Source: a virus
Strand: one strand, 5' to 3'
Virus record (IMG/VR): IMGVR_UViG_3300025120_000046
Coordinates: 1 to 61,943 of that record
Length of the DNA: 61,943 bases
Shown: piece after piece, positions 1 to 6,962 of the stretch
Layout of the letters: the number at the start of each line of letters is the position of its first letter
Position numbering within the stretch: position 1 is the first letter of the stretch
Program-made: the position numbers and the translations under genes
Notes under the pieces: generated by a model
Databases searched by the model: none
What the model was told of the DNA's origin: nothing
The model's input: the letters and a program-made list of their open reading frames with translations, nothing else

Positions 1-633
1 GAGGTAAAAGCAAGAAAAAAATCAACTAAAGGATTTCAAAAGCATTTACTAGTATTCAGAAATGATGATGTTGTTATTAATGGTGAAGATGGTGATACAG
101 TTTACCCACAAATTATATTAACTAATTCTCATGATGGAAAAAATTCATTCCAATTTCAAGCAGGTTTATTTAGATTAGTTTGTTCAAATGGATTAGTAAT
201 TGCAGATACTCAGTTTGAAGCAGTTAAAATGAGACATATGGGTTATTCATTTGAAGATCTTCAAGTTAAAATTAAAGAAATGGTTGAAAAATTACCATTA
301 ACAGTTGAATCGATGAATAAAATGAAAGCTACAGAAATGGAGCAAGATGCGATTCTTCAATTTGCTAAAGATGCTTTAAATACTAGATTTTCAGATGATG
401 AAATGAAAAGAATTAAAGTTGATATGGATGAATTTCTTACACCAGTTAGGAAAGAAGATTCAGGTAGTGATCTTTGGAGTGTATTTAATTTAGTACAAGA
501 AAAGGTTATTACAGGTGATTTTGATTACACAATAGGTACTAAACATAGAAAAGCTAGAGAAATTAAAAATTTCAAGCAAGATATGTTAATCAACAAAGAG
601 TTATTTAATGTAGCATTAGAGTATGCCTCATAA
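1..633 (+). CDS. DUF932-family phage/plasmid-like protein (5' partial)
   Basis: The reading frame is open from the first base of the window, so the start lies upstream; the internal ATGs near 229 are not the real start. The visible 210 residues contain the segment FQAGLFRLVCSNGLVIAD followed by MRHMG, which is characteristic of the DUF932 family found in phages and plasmids. The C-terminal half is helical and charged (VESMNKMKATEMEQ, REIKNFKQDML). The biochemical function of DUF932 is not established. The gene overlaps the next one by 11 bases, so the two are probably co-translated. Family call is from motif memory only. Confidence 0.75.
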   Translation, partial: EVKARKKSTKGFQKHLLVFRNDDVVINGEDGDTVYPQIILTNSHDGKNSFQFQAGLFRLVCSNGLVIADTQFEAVKMRHMGYSFEDLQVKIKEMVEKLPLTVESMNKMKATEMEQDAILQFAKDALNTRFSDDEMKRIKVDMDEFLTPVRKEDSGSDLWSVFNLVQEKVITGDFDYTIGTKHRKAREIKNFKQDMLINKELFNVALEYAS

Positions 634-1030
634 AAATATAGTTTGGATTAATGGTTGTTTTGATGTGCTCCATATGGGGCATATCAAACTCTTCCAACGA
701 GCAAGACAGATGGGTCTTCCGGTGATAGTGGGGATAGATACGGATGATAGAATTCAGTCGATGAAGGGAGAGGACCGTCCTATAAATAACTTACAACATA
801 GGGTAGAATTTTTAAGGGCTATTAAATATATAGATGCGGTAGTATCCTTTTCAACGGATGATGAATTAATTAATATAATTAAAGAACATTCACCCAAATA
901 TATGTTAATTGGGGATGACTATAAAGATAAGGAAATAATAGGTAGTGAGCATATTAAGGAAATTATATATGTAAAACGCTATGGTGAGTTAAGTTCTTCG
1001 GATATTATAAACGGAACCCACAAAACGTGA
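623..1030 (+). CDS. Cytidylyltransferase-like nucleotidyltransferase (TagD/HldE-C type)
   Basis: A 135-residue single-domain protein of the HxGH nucleotidyltransferase superfamily. The N-terminus NGCFDVLHMGHIKLFQRA (residues 10-27) holds the HMGH nucleotide-binding motif, and SSSDIIN near the C-terminus matches the S-S/T-x-I/R motif of glycerol-3-phosphate cytidylyltransferases and HldE adenylyltransferase domains. Such enzymes transfer NMP from NTP to a sugar or polyol phosphate. The length equals the usual 130-140 residues, so it looks intact. G+C is slightly higher in its first third than in neighbouring genes, possibly a recent acquisition. The substrate cannot be told from sequence. A late-type box follows directly after its TGA. 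Confidence 0.85.
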   Translation: MPHKNIVWINGCFDVLHMGHIKLFQRARQMGLPVIVGIDTDDRIQSMKGEDRPINNLQHRVEFLRAIKYIDAVVSFSTDDELINIIKEHSPKYMLIGDDYKDKEIIGSEHIKEIIYVKRYGELSSSDIINGTHKT

Positions 1031-1039
1031 TATTTATAA
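1031..1039 (+). promoter_or_regulatory. Late-type box TATTTATAA
   Basis: TATTTATAA begins immediately after the TGA of the preceding gene and ends 15 bases before the ATG at 1055. It is one of 15 copies of this box in the window, placed just upstream of starts of mainly structural genes. It is the reverse complement of the T4 late promoter core TATAAATA; use as a gp55-dependent promoter is inferred. Confidence 0.7.
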
Positions 1040-1054
1040 TAAAAATATTCCAGC

Positions 1055-1885
1055 ATGGCAATAACCAACTTCACAGCAGCAGAAATGCACGGTCAGGGAC
1101 AATTAGGTCCTACTTTAACTACGACCGTACAACTCACATTTACCAACACACTCGACTCTAATAATCAATATCCTGCGGGATATCTTATTTTACAAGGAAA
1201 CTCAACCGCTAACTCTAATCTTGATAGTTCTGTTGATATAGGCAAGAATTACTTTTTTGTTGGTGATGATGGTGAGTGGCCCACAAAAGCAACAATTGCA
1301 AATAATATGCGTAATTCAATTGCAATACCTATCAAGCAAGCTTCTAATGATAGCTCTCCTATAACACAAGGTATTTTATATAAAAAAGTAATTGATGCTA
1401 ATGGTAATTACTTAATGAGTAAAGGAAGTGGTAAACCATGGCCCACTCGTTATGATCTTCTCCTACCGGCCAACGCCTTAGGATTAGAAGTTATTGGATA
1501 TGATCCTTCAATTTCATATGATAGATTTGCTGGTACTCGACAAATGAGTTGGAATCCTGACCCTGAAAATACTGAATTAATTTGCACTGATTCTTTTGGA
1601 AACGTTGTTGGTCCTCCTTTTGGACAAGATGCAAATTTTTGTGTTGATTTTGACAACAACGGTTTCATAGAGAAAATATATGTTGAAGAATTTGAAAAAG
1701 ATATTCCTATTGCTTTAGGATTAACTATTATGTGTAATGGACCAAATGCCGAATCCAAATACCATAACTTAGGTGTTAAATTTAGTGATTCTAGATGTTT
1801 AATGGATGCTGCTACTGGTACTGAAACTAATCCTTACTATGTAAAGTCTACCGGTAATTTTTCACTTAAAATGGAAGACGTTTAA
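1055..1885 (+). CDS. Putative virion structural protein
   Basis: A 276-residue protein I do not recognise. It is rich in Asn, Thr, Ser, Gly and aromatic residues (NFTAAEMHGQGQLGPTLTTT at the N-terminus), with no signal peptide and no membrane segment, the composition of a beta-rich virion protein. It stands alone behind a late-type box and is followed by an early-type promoter, so it forms a one-gene late unit inside an otherwise early/middle region. Structural role is inferred from composition and promoter class only. Confidence 0.6.
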   Translation: MAITNFTAAEMHGQGQLGPTLTTTVQLTFTNTLDSNNQYPAGYLILQGNSTANSNLDSSVDIGKNYFFVGDDGEWPTKATIANNMRNSIAIPIKQASNDSSPITQGILYKKVIDANGNYLMSKGSGKPWPTRYDLLLPANALGLEVIGYDPSISYDRFAGTRQMSWNPDPENTELICTDSFGNVVGPPFGQDANFCVDFDNNGFIEKIYVEEFEKDIPIALGLTIMCNGPNAESKYHNLGVKFSDSRCLMDAATGTETNPYYVKSTGNFSLKMEDV

Positions 1886-1951
1886 TATATACGTATTTAT
1901 AGATGCTATATTGTCGAAGAGAGAAGTTTCGAGACCGCCTTTATAAATAAA

Positions 1952-1981
1952 TTTGGAGAAGCAAAAAATCGTTCGTATATT
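1952..1981 (+). promoter_or_regulatory. Bacteroidetes-type promoter (-33 TTTGG, 19 bp, -7 TATATT)
   Basis: TTTGG at 1952-1956 and TATATT at 1976-1981 are separated by exactly 19 bases, with TTCG directly before the -7 box. The same arrangement recurs at 3093, 4053 and 40518. It lies 26 bases upstream of the ATG at 2008. The rest of the 1886-2007 gap holds another TATTTATA (1894-1901) without a credible gene behind it, and no convincing terminator. Confidence 0.7.
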
Positions 1982-2007
1982 CACCCCATAATAATAAAAT
2001 AAAGGTT

Positions 2008-2469
2008 ATGTCACTACAAAGATTAAATTTAAAAGAATCCGAACAATACTTCCCTTCTAAAGGTATTGAAGATGCTTCTTTCTTTACTTTAACCCCCTCT
2101 TCTAAAGGTGGTGATTGGGAAGATGTCACATATTTTACAAGTCGTAAAAAACTTTCATATACTAATCGTGATGGAGATCATGATTCTTGGGTATATGTTT
2201 TATCTAATCCTTCACAACCCGGGATTTTTAAAATTGGTTATACAAGTAATACTCCCGAAGAAAGAGCAAGACAATTATCTAATGCAACAGGTGTTGCTTT
2301 ACCTTATGAAGTTGAGTATGCTTATAGTTGTTGGAATGGTTTAGAGTTAGAAAAAGATATTCATGAAAGGTTAAATGAGTATCGTTTGACTAAACAACGT
2401 GAATTTTTTCAAGTTGATTTGGAAGAAGCAAAAGAAATAATTAATGAAATAGGAGAAAGTTATGTATAG
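2008..2469 (+). CDS. T5orf172/MUG113-like GIY-YIG superfamily protein
   Basis: A 153-residue protein. Residues about 55-150 match the T5orf172 (Mug113) branch of the GIY-YIG superfamily: WVYVLSNPSQPGIFKIGYTS replaces the GIY...YIG signature, followed by EERARQLSNATGVALPYEV, a central Glu in ELEKDIHERL, and REFFQVDLEEA at the end. Phage members of this branch are often free-standing and of unknown function; nuclease activity is possible but not shown. The ATG is preceded by AAAGGTT with no Shine-Dalgarno. It overlaps the lipoprotein gene downstream by 8 bases. Confidence 0.8.
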   Translation: MSLQRLNLKESEQYFPSKGIEDASFFTLTPSSKGGDWEDVTYFTSRKKLSYTNRDGDHDSWVYVLSNPSQPGIFKIGYTSNTPEERARQLSNATGVALPYEVEYAYSCWNGLELEKDIHERLNEYRLTKQREFFQVDLEEAKEIINEIGESYV

Positions 2470-3091
2470 ATTATTATTAATATTACTTGTTTTATCTTCT
2501 TGTACTAAAGAAGAAATTAACCAAACTCCATGTATGGGAGATTGTGAAACTCAATATAGAGTATTATATAAAAATCAACCTATTAATTTAAATAATGGTT
2601 ATTATGAAATTACTTGGGATGATTTAGATTATTTTCAAATAGAAGGTAATTTATCTACATTAAATGATCAATATGTTTTAAATGATGTTCCATTAATTGA
2701 AGCAAAATTTGACTCTGATTATTGGGTTATTATGGATACTATCCAGTATCAAACCCCGATGTATTCTTATTTAGGTTGGTTTAATGATCAAACTTTAAAT
2801 ACACCCATTTCAATTGGTCCTCACATATATACTATGATTGATTTAGCTAATATCAACCCCCCATTAAATATTGTAGGCTATCAAATTCCTAAACATTTTT
2901 GTTTTGAATGTCCTTATGCTTCTTCTATAGTAGGAACATACTCAAAATATAACTATAACCCAAAACAAAATATATTTTTAGATAATGAGATGATTGGTGA
3001 TACAATTAATTTATTTATAGAAACTACATTTAACACCGATGTAGGTGAAAGTGAAATAATAAGAGATCAGATTAAAGTTATTATATTATAA
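2462..3091 (+). CDS. Predicted surface-exposed lipoprotein with Bacteroidetes export signal
   Basis: A 209-residue protein with a short type II signal peptide: MYR, a hydrophobic stretch LLLILLVL, then the lipobox SSC at residues 12-14. Directly after the cysteine comes T-K-E-E, matching the lipoprotein export signal (C-x-K-[D/E]2) known from Capnocytophaga and other Bacteroidetes to send lipoproteins to the cell surface. The mature part is beta-rich with four further cysteines (CMGDC, CFEC) and no recognised domain. It is translated with the T5orf172 gene from an early-type promoter, so it would appear on the host surface early in infection. A role in blocking adsorption by related phages is a reasonable guess, not shown. 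Confidence 0.75.
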   Translation: MYRLLLILLVLSSCTKEEINQTPCMGDCETQYRVLYKNQPINLNNGYYEITWDDLDYFQIEGNLSTLNDQYVLNDVPLIEAKFDSDYWVIMDTIQYQTPMYSYLGWFNDQTLNTPISIGPHIYTMIDLANINPPLNIVGYQIPKHFCFECPYASSIVGTYSKYNYNPKQNIFLDNEMIGDTINLFIETTFNTDVGESEIIRDQIKVIIL

Positions 3092-3092
3092 A

Positions 3093-3122
3093 TTTGGTTT
3101 CCCCAAATATTGTTCGTATATT
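3093..3122 (+). promoter_or_regulatory. Bacteroidetes-type promoter upstream of the UvsE gene
   Basis: TTTGG (3093-3097), 19 bases, TATATT (3117-3122), then the ATG 17 bases on. The -33 box sits in an inverted repeat ATTTGG-N5-CCAAAT (3092-3108), also present at 4052-4068 with a different 5-base loop, which could be an operator or a small hairpin. Confidence 0.72.
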
Positions 3123-3139
3123 AATATAAAATAAAGGTT

Positions 3140-4036
3140 ATGAATTTAGGTTATGCTTGTATCAATACTGCTTTAAGTAGCAATGGAATAATGACAAATC
3201 GCACAATGCGTAGAAAAACATTCGATGCTAAAGGTATTGATTATGTGTCAGATTTATCTTTATTAAATGTTAAAGATTTAAAAACTATTATTCAATGGAA
3301 TAACGAGATGGGTATTAAATTATTTAGACTCTCTTCTCAAATATTTCCATGGTCCGATGAATATAATATTAAAGATCTTAAAGATTATAAAGAAATTTGT
3401 GATTTAATGTTAGAAATTGGAACCATTGCAAAGGATGCAGGCCAGCGTCTTACAATGCATCCAGGTCCATATAATTGTTTAGCTTCACCTACAAAAAAGG
3501 TTGTTGAAAAAACTATTAGGGAACTTAATTTCCATAGCCTACAATTTGATATGATGGGGTATGAACCTTCTCCATATAATAAAATTAATATCCATGTTGG
3601 AGGCGCATATAACGACAAAGAATCTACATTAATACGTTTCTGTGATAATTTTGAATTATTGGATACTAACACTAAAAAACGGCTAGTAATCGAAAATGAT
3701 GATAGCCCAAATGAATATTCTGTTAAAGATTTATTGAATGGTGTCCATTTAAAAATTGGTATACCTATTACATTTGATTATTTTCACCATAAATTTAATA
3801 CTGGTGGTTTAACTGAAGAAGAAGCATTGATTGTAGCATCTTCTACTTGGCCTGATGGTATTGCTCAATGTTGCCATTATTCTGAAAGTAGAAGGAAAGA
3901 ACAATTAGATGAATCAATTAGACCACAAGCACACTCAGATATTATCTACGAAAAAATTCAAACTTATGGGTTAGAGCCAGATATTGTAATTGAAGCTAAA
4001 TTAAAAGAACAAGCAATATTCAAAAGAGTTATTTAA
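3140..4036 (+). CDS. uvsE: UV damage endonuclease (UvsE/UVDE)
   Basis: A 298-residue protein matching the UV damage endonuclease family, a TIM-barrel metal-dependent enzyme that nicks DNA 5' to pyrimidine dimers and starts alternative excision repair. Visible family features are NLGYACINTAL at the N-terminus, FRLSSQIFPW, the metal-binding His in LTMHPGPYNCL, INIHVGGAYNDKE, LVIENDD, FDYFHHKF, and the final HYSESR. Length is in the normal range of about 280-310. It has its own early-type promoter and an AAAGGTTATG start without Shine-Dalgarno. T4 uses the unrelated DenV for the same task. A small-phage-genome UvsE suits a surface-water host exposed to sunlight. Confidence 0.93.
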   Translation: MNLGYACINTALSSNGIMTNRTMRRKTFDAKGIDYVSDLSLLNVKDLKTIIQWNNEMGIKLFRLSSQIFPWSDEYNIKDLKDYKEICDLMLEIGTIAKDAGQRLTMHPGPYNCLASPTKKVVEKTIRELNFHSLQFDMMGYEPSPYNKINIHVGGAYNDKESTLIRFCDNFELLDTNTKKRLVIENDDSPNEYSVKDLLNGVHLKIGIPITFDYFHHKFNTGGLTEEEALIVASSTWPDGIAQCCHYSESRRKEQLDESIRPQAHSDIIYEKIQTYGLEPDIVIEAKLKEQAIFKRVI

Positions 4037-4052
4037 GACTCCCGGTGGAAAA

Positions 4053-4082
4053 TTTGGAGAAGCCAAATATTGTTCGTATATT
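4053..4082 (+). promoter_or_regulatory. Bacteroidetes-type promoter for small ORF cluster
   Basis: TTTGG (4053-4057), 19 bases, TATATT (4077-4082). The 30-base region is nearly identical to the one at 3093, including the ATTTGG-N5-CCAAAT inverted repeat (4052-4068). The string TATTCACCCCAT after the -7 box also matches the promoter at 1952. The ATG at 4118 follows after an A-rich leader. Confidence 0.72.
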
Positions 4083-4117
4083 CACCCCATATTAATAATT
4101 AAAAATAAATAAAAGTT

Positions 4118-4303
4118 ATGTCAAAAATAAATGTAAATTCCAAAAACAGTATCCTAATTAATAATAGATTATATATTACTGCTTTAAAAGCTCAAACAAT
4201 TTCTAAAAAATTAAGTGAAGAGTTTATCAACACAGGAAATAATATTAATCATCCTGTAAAAGGACTTCATTATGAGTTTACGGGTAATTATTCAAGATCA
4301 TAA
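4118..4303 (+). CDS. Hypothetical small protein
   Basis: A 61-residue protein, Asn- and Lys-rich, with no recognised domain. It starts with AAAAGTTATG, the standard initiation context in this genome, and lies 36 bases downstream of an early-type promoter. It is first in a cluster of three small genes spaced 2 and 17 bases apart. Confidence 0.6.
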   Translation: MSKINVNSKNSILINNRLYITALKAQTISKKLSEEFINTGNNINHPVKGLHYEFTGNYSRS

Positions 4304-4305
4304 TT

Positions 4306-4503
4306 ATGAATATTGTTCAAAAACGTTTTTTAGAAAAAGCAACATCTGAAGAGATTTTAGATTTTGCTAGTTGTCTTGATCAAGCTAGTAGAGCAGGAAA
4401 GACAGTTGAAGTAGTATACTCAGCACTAGAAACAATTAACTCAATACCCAGTATATCTCCATTACTAGCTATGCAAATAGCATGTGGGGATTGGGATGTC
4501 TAA
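4306..4503 (+). CDS. Hypothetical small protein
   Basis: A 65-residue, mostly helical protein (SEEILDFASCLDQASRAGK, then a hydrophobic helix around SISPLLAMQIACG). No recognised domain; the hydrophobic part is too short and polar to call a membrane segment. It starts 2 bases after the previous stop, so it is probably translationally coupled. Confidence 0.6.
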   Translation: MNIVQKRFLEKATSEEILDFASCLDQASRAGKTVEVVYSALETINSIPSISPLLAMQIACGDWDV

Positions 4504-4520
4504 TTTAAAAAAATTAAAAT

Positions 4521-4685
4521 ATGTCAGAAAATTCAAAACCAATTACAATGGAAGAAATGCAATCTCTACATGATGAATGGTGGAATAGTTTATCCGAAGA
4601 TGAAAAAATTAAACTATTTCAAGAACAAAAAGAAGCAGAAGATTACTTCTATAATCAAAAACAATCTAATAAAGATTTAAAATAA
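4521..4685 (+). CDS. Hypothetical small acidic protein
   Basis: A 54-residue frame starting MSENSKPITMEEMQSLHDEW and ending in KDLK. It is acidic and rich in Gln, Glu and Trp (EWWNSL). It follows the preceding gene by 17 bases with an A-rich leader (AAATTAAAATATG). No domain recognised. Coding is supported by position, codon use like its neighbours and an intact frame, but the short length keeps confidence moderate. Confidence 0.55.
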   Translation: MSENSKPITMEEMQSLHDEWWNSLSEDEKIKLFQEQKEAEDYFYNQKQSNKDLK

Positions 4686-4804
4686 TCTTACACTATTTTG
4701 AATAGCGATATTGCATTATAACGCGAAATTACGCGATTTAATACAATACTTACCATGTTATATAACACTATATAACTTTAATATAAAATTAATTATATAC
4801 ATTA

Positions 4805-4878
4805 GGACCAGTAGCTCAGTTGGATAGAGCATCTGCCTTCTAAGCAGACGGTCACAGGTTCGAATCCTGTCTGGTTCA
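4805..4878 (+). tRNA. tRNA-Arg (anticodon TCT)
   Basis: A complete cloverleaf: acceptor arm GGACCAG pairs with CTGGTTC (one G-T pair), D-arm AGCTCAGTTGGATAGAGC, anticodon stem TCTGC/GCAGA with loop CTTCTAA giving anticodon TCT, and T-arm with GGTTCGAATCC. No CCA is encoded. It reads AGA, which is the dominant arginine codon in the phage genes. The region before it (4686-4804) contains short palindromes (GTTATATAAC) and a direct repeat of ACGCGA but no gene. Confidence 0.95.
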
Positions 4879-4909
4879 CTATTTCTTTAAGAATCATTTG
4901 GATTTAGTA

Positions 4910-4917
4910 TATTTATA
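4910..4917 (+). promoter_or_regulatory. Late-type box TATTTATA
   Basis: TATTTATA lies 32 bases after the tRNA and 18 bases before the ATG at 4936. The ninth base is C rather than the usual A. Confidence 0.55.
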
Positions 4918-4935
4918 CCATATATTCAAGATTAT

Positions 4936-5115
4936 ATGGGACATTATGAAGATTTTTTTATTGAAATGACACAATCACTGGATGAGAGAGGTCTAAGAGG
5001 TAAGTTTGATTCTCAATTACAAAAGATGCAATATCAAGAAAAACATCAAAGTAAGGATATTAGAGATAAGTGGAGATATGCTTTTGAAAAAATTATAAGT
5101 GATAAAAATGCTTAA
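4936..5115 (+). CDS. Hypothetical small protein
   Basis: A 59-residue helical, charged frame beginning MGHYEDFFIEMTQSLDERG and ending ISDKNA. It starts 18 bases after a late-type box. Its stop overlaps the following gene's ATG (ATGCTTAA). No domain recognised. Confidence 0.55.
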   Translation: MGHYEDFFIEMTQSLDERGLRGKFDSQLQKMQYQEKHQSKDIRDKWRYAFEKIISDKNA

Positions 5116-5524
5116 TCTAGATAATCTGTTTAATTTATTTCCCCCTAAGGATGTTATTGAAAACAATGATGTTCATATTGATTTTAAAGAATCCCCTACA
5201 TATTATTTAGGTATGTGGAAAAAAATAATATTAAACCATATAAACTTTAATAAAAAAATCTTAACATTTTTTAAAAAAACAAATAATGAATTTGACATAC
5301 AAGATATTGCTGAAGCTGGTAGGTATGTAACATTTGGAAGGGCTTGGTTTTACTTAAAAAAACTAGATCTTAATAATAAAGAGCATGTTAAAGCTATTCA
5401 AAATTACAGTGATGATTATTTAGATACATCCTTAGAATTAGGCATTCAGCATTTCCAAGAAAAAGAAGAATATGAAAAGTGTGCCCAAATCTTAAAAATA
5501 TTAAAAATCTCTCAAGAAATTTAA
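5108..5524 (+). CDS. Hypothetical protein
   Basis: A 138-residue helical protein of unknown function. I use ATG at 5108 rather than the in-frame GTG at 5099 because ATG overlaps the previous stop in the manner typical of this genome. It contains AEAGRYVTFGRAWFYLKKLDL and ends in EEYEKCAQILKILKISQEI, which resembles a helical-repeat protein, but no family is recognised. Confidence 0.65.
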   Translation: MLNLDNLFNLFPPKDVIENNDVHIDFKESPTYYLGMWKKIILNHINFNKKILTFFKKTNNEFDIQDIAEAGRYVTFGRAWFYLKKLDLNNKEHVKAIQNYSDDYLDTSLELGIQHFQEKEEYEKCAQILKILKISQEI

Positions 5525-5652
5525 ATCTAAGCTTGGTTACCCTATTTCCCTCCGGTACCTTGGAAATACGGGAATTTTGAAAAATTAGGAATGATTAGGG
5601 AAATAAGGGATGTAGGAATAAGGGTGGATAGGGGAATAATTATTCGTATATT
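5525..5652 (+). promoter_or_regulatory. Non-coding interval: hairpin, purine-rich tract and weak -33/-7 promoter
   Basis: This gap has no gene. It contains an inverted repeat TATTTCC/GGAAATA (near 5545-5573). A long purine-rich stretch follows with four G-runs (GGG at 5598, 5607 and 5622; GGGG at 5631). A promoter-like end has TATATT at 5647-5652 preceded by TTCG as in the other promoters, with GGTGG rather than TTTGG at the -33 position (5623-5627). The promoter would drive the gene at 5682. G-runs of this kind are rare elsewhere in this AT-rich sequence. Confidence 0.5.
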
Positions 5653-5681
5653 ATATCATATTAATTAATTAAACAAAAGTC

Positions 5682-5879
5682 ATGGATTTCAGAAATAAAA
5701 CACTAGTAGACAAAAGGTTTACTCAAATCAAATCAAAAGTAAAAAATTTAGACCTTATGGTAGCTAGAGGTCAATCAACCCAGCAAGATTTTAGAAATAG
5801 TCTTAAAGATCTATATGAAACAGTTGAAGATCTTGAAACTCTAATTGAAAGAGAAACTCAAGAATTAAGAAACGGTTAA
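5682..5879 (+). CDS. Hypothetical small coiled-coil protein
   Basis: A 65-residue protein predicted to be almost entirely helical, with heptad-like spacing (LMVARGQSTQQDFRNSLKDL, then ETVEDLETLIERETQEL). It starts in an AAAAGTCATG context behind a promoter-like element and is followed after 16 bases by the HD hydrolase gene, so the two probably share a transcript. Function unknown. Confidence 0.65.
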   Translation: MDFRNKTLVDKRFTQIKSKVKNLDLMVARGQSTQQDFRNSLKDLYETVEDLETLIERETQELRNG

Positions 5880-5895
5880 AATTAAAATAAAAGTT

Positions 5896-6672
5896 ATGAA
5901 ACTATCAGCAGAACAAATCCAATCAAATTGGGAAGAATTTCATTCTAATATAAAAAAATATATTAAGGGTGATAGGCAAACACAATTATTAGCATTTTAT
6001 ACTAAATTTCAAGATCGTCTTGTAATGATGCCTGCTTCACATAAAAAAGAGTACCATAATGCATTCCCAGGTGGATATATCGATCATGTAAATAGAGTAG
6101 TTAGATGTGCTCTTAAACAATATAAATTATGGGAAGAAGAAGGTGCAGATATTACTACTTTTACAGTTGAGGAATTAGTATTTTCTGCTATCAACCATGA
6201 TTTAGGTAAAATGGGGGATGATACTCATGAATCTTATTTACCTCAGACTGATAAATGGAGAAAAGATAAATTGGGAGAAGATTATATGCACAATAAAGCT
6301 ATTGCTTTTGCTGCTGTCCCAGATAGAGGTTTATTTTTACTCCAACAACATGACGTTAAATATACATTTAATGAAATGATAGCTATTCAAACACATGATG
6401 GTTTATATGATTCAGCAAATGAAAAATATTTAAAATCATATATGCCAGAAACTAAACCTAGAACTTCATTACCTTTTATATTACACCAAGCAGATATGAT
6501 GGCCGCAAGAATAGAATTTGAAGTTGAATGGTTACCTAAGTTTAAAAATAACTTGGATGGGCAAGAAAAGAATTTTACATTAAACAACAATAGCAAAAAA
6601 TCTAATGTTAAAAACAAAGCTTTAGGTTCTATTCAAAGTGAAGGTTTAAAAAACATATTCGATAAATTATGA
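5896..6672 (+). CDS. HD-domain phosphohydrolase
   Basis: A 258-residue protein with the HD metal-dependent phosphohydrolase signature. The first His is in GGYIDHVNRV (H64), the HD pair in AINHDLGKMG (H101, D102), a further His-Asp in IQTHDGLY (H167, D168), and the last Asp in LHQADMMAARIE (D200). These residues would bind the metal centre. Phage HD proteins may hydrolyse nucleotides, cyclic nucleotides or nucleic acid; the sequence does not decide which. The start is AAAAGTTATG. The last codons overlap the next gene by 4 bases (ATGA), so it is coupled to the membrane protein and gp55 genes. Confidence 0.85.
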   Translation: MKLSAEQIQSNWEEFHSNIKKYIKGDRQTQLLAFYTKFQDRLVMMPASHKKEYHNAFPGGYIDHVNRVVRCALKQYKLWEEEGADITTFTVEELVFSAINHDLGKMGDDTHESYLPQTDKWRKDKLGEDYMHNKAIAFAAVPDRGLFLLQQHDVKYTFNEMIAIQTHDGLYDSANEKYLKSYMPETKPRTSLPFILHQADMMAARIEFEVEWLPKFKNNLDGQEKNFTLNNNSKKSNVKNKALGSIQSEGLKNIFDKL

Positions 6673-6962
6673 TTATAACAGGTTCAACCATAGTTATTAT
6701 ACTTCTTTCAATAATTGTACTTCTTTTAGGGTTTACAACTCTTAATTTACTTAGAAAAAACGAAAAAGCAGAAGATATTGTTGTTGGTTATCTTACATAT
6801 CTAGATCAAATATCTAGAGTAATTGAGGCAGCCGATATTAAAATCAAAAAAATAGATATTAAAGGTTCATTTGAATCCGATGATGAGATAGGTTTTTTCT
6901 TCAAACAAATTAAAAAAGTACAAGAAATTCTAAATGAATTTCAATTGAAAAAATTTAAATAA
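6669..6962 (+). CDS. Small membrane-anchored protein
   Basis: A 97-residue protein with one N-terminal membrane segment (about residues 8-28, IVIILLSIIVLLLGFTTLNL) followed by a charged helical cytoplasmic part ending in FFFKQIKKVQEILNEF. It overlaps both neighbours by 4 and 1 bases. Small proteins of this build sit next to gp55 in other marine T4-like phages as I recall, but no function is known. Confidence 0.7.
   Translation: MIITGSTIVIILLSIIVLLLGFTTLNLLRKNEKAEDIVVGYLTYLDQISRVIEAADIKIKKIDIKGSFESDDEIGFFFKQIKKVQEILNEFQLKKFK

Noticed and set aside
1450-1758. Minus-strand open frame inside the 1055 gene
   Set aside because: It lies wholly opposite a well-supported gene, has no promoter or initiation context, and its composition is that of an antisense shadow. 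The same holds for all other minus-strand frames (for example 36291-36959, 52740-53069).
1903-1950. A 15-codon frame right after the TATTTATA at 1894
   Set aside because: The ATG lies one base after the box, so it could not be on a transcript started there, and the frame is too short to support coding.
2108-2344. Alternative frame inside the T5orf172 gene
   Set aside because: Rich in Met, Leu and Ile as expected for a +1 reading; the T5orf172 motifs fix the real frame.
4686-4804. Direct repeat ACGCGA and palindromes before the tRNA as an attachment or origin site
   Set aside because: The repeats are short, not duplicated on the other side of the tRNA, and no integrase is present; a similar ACGCGATTA string at about 34399 seems coincidental.
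6669-6962. Assigning the membrane protein as holin
   Set aside because: It has a single membrane segment and is coupled to HD and gp55 genes, not to lysis genes; no supporting motif.
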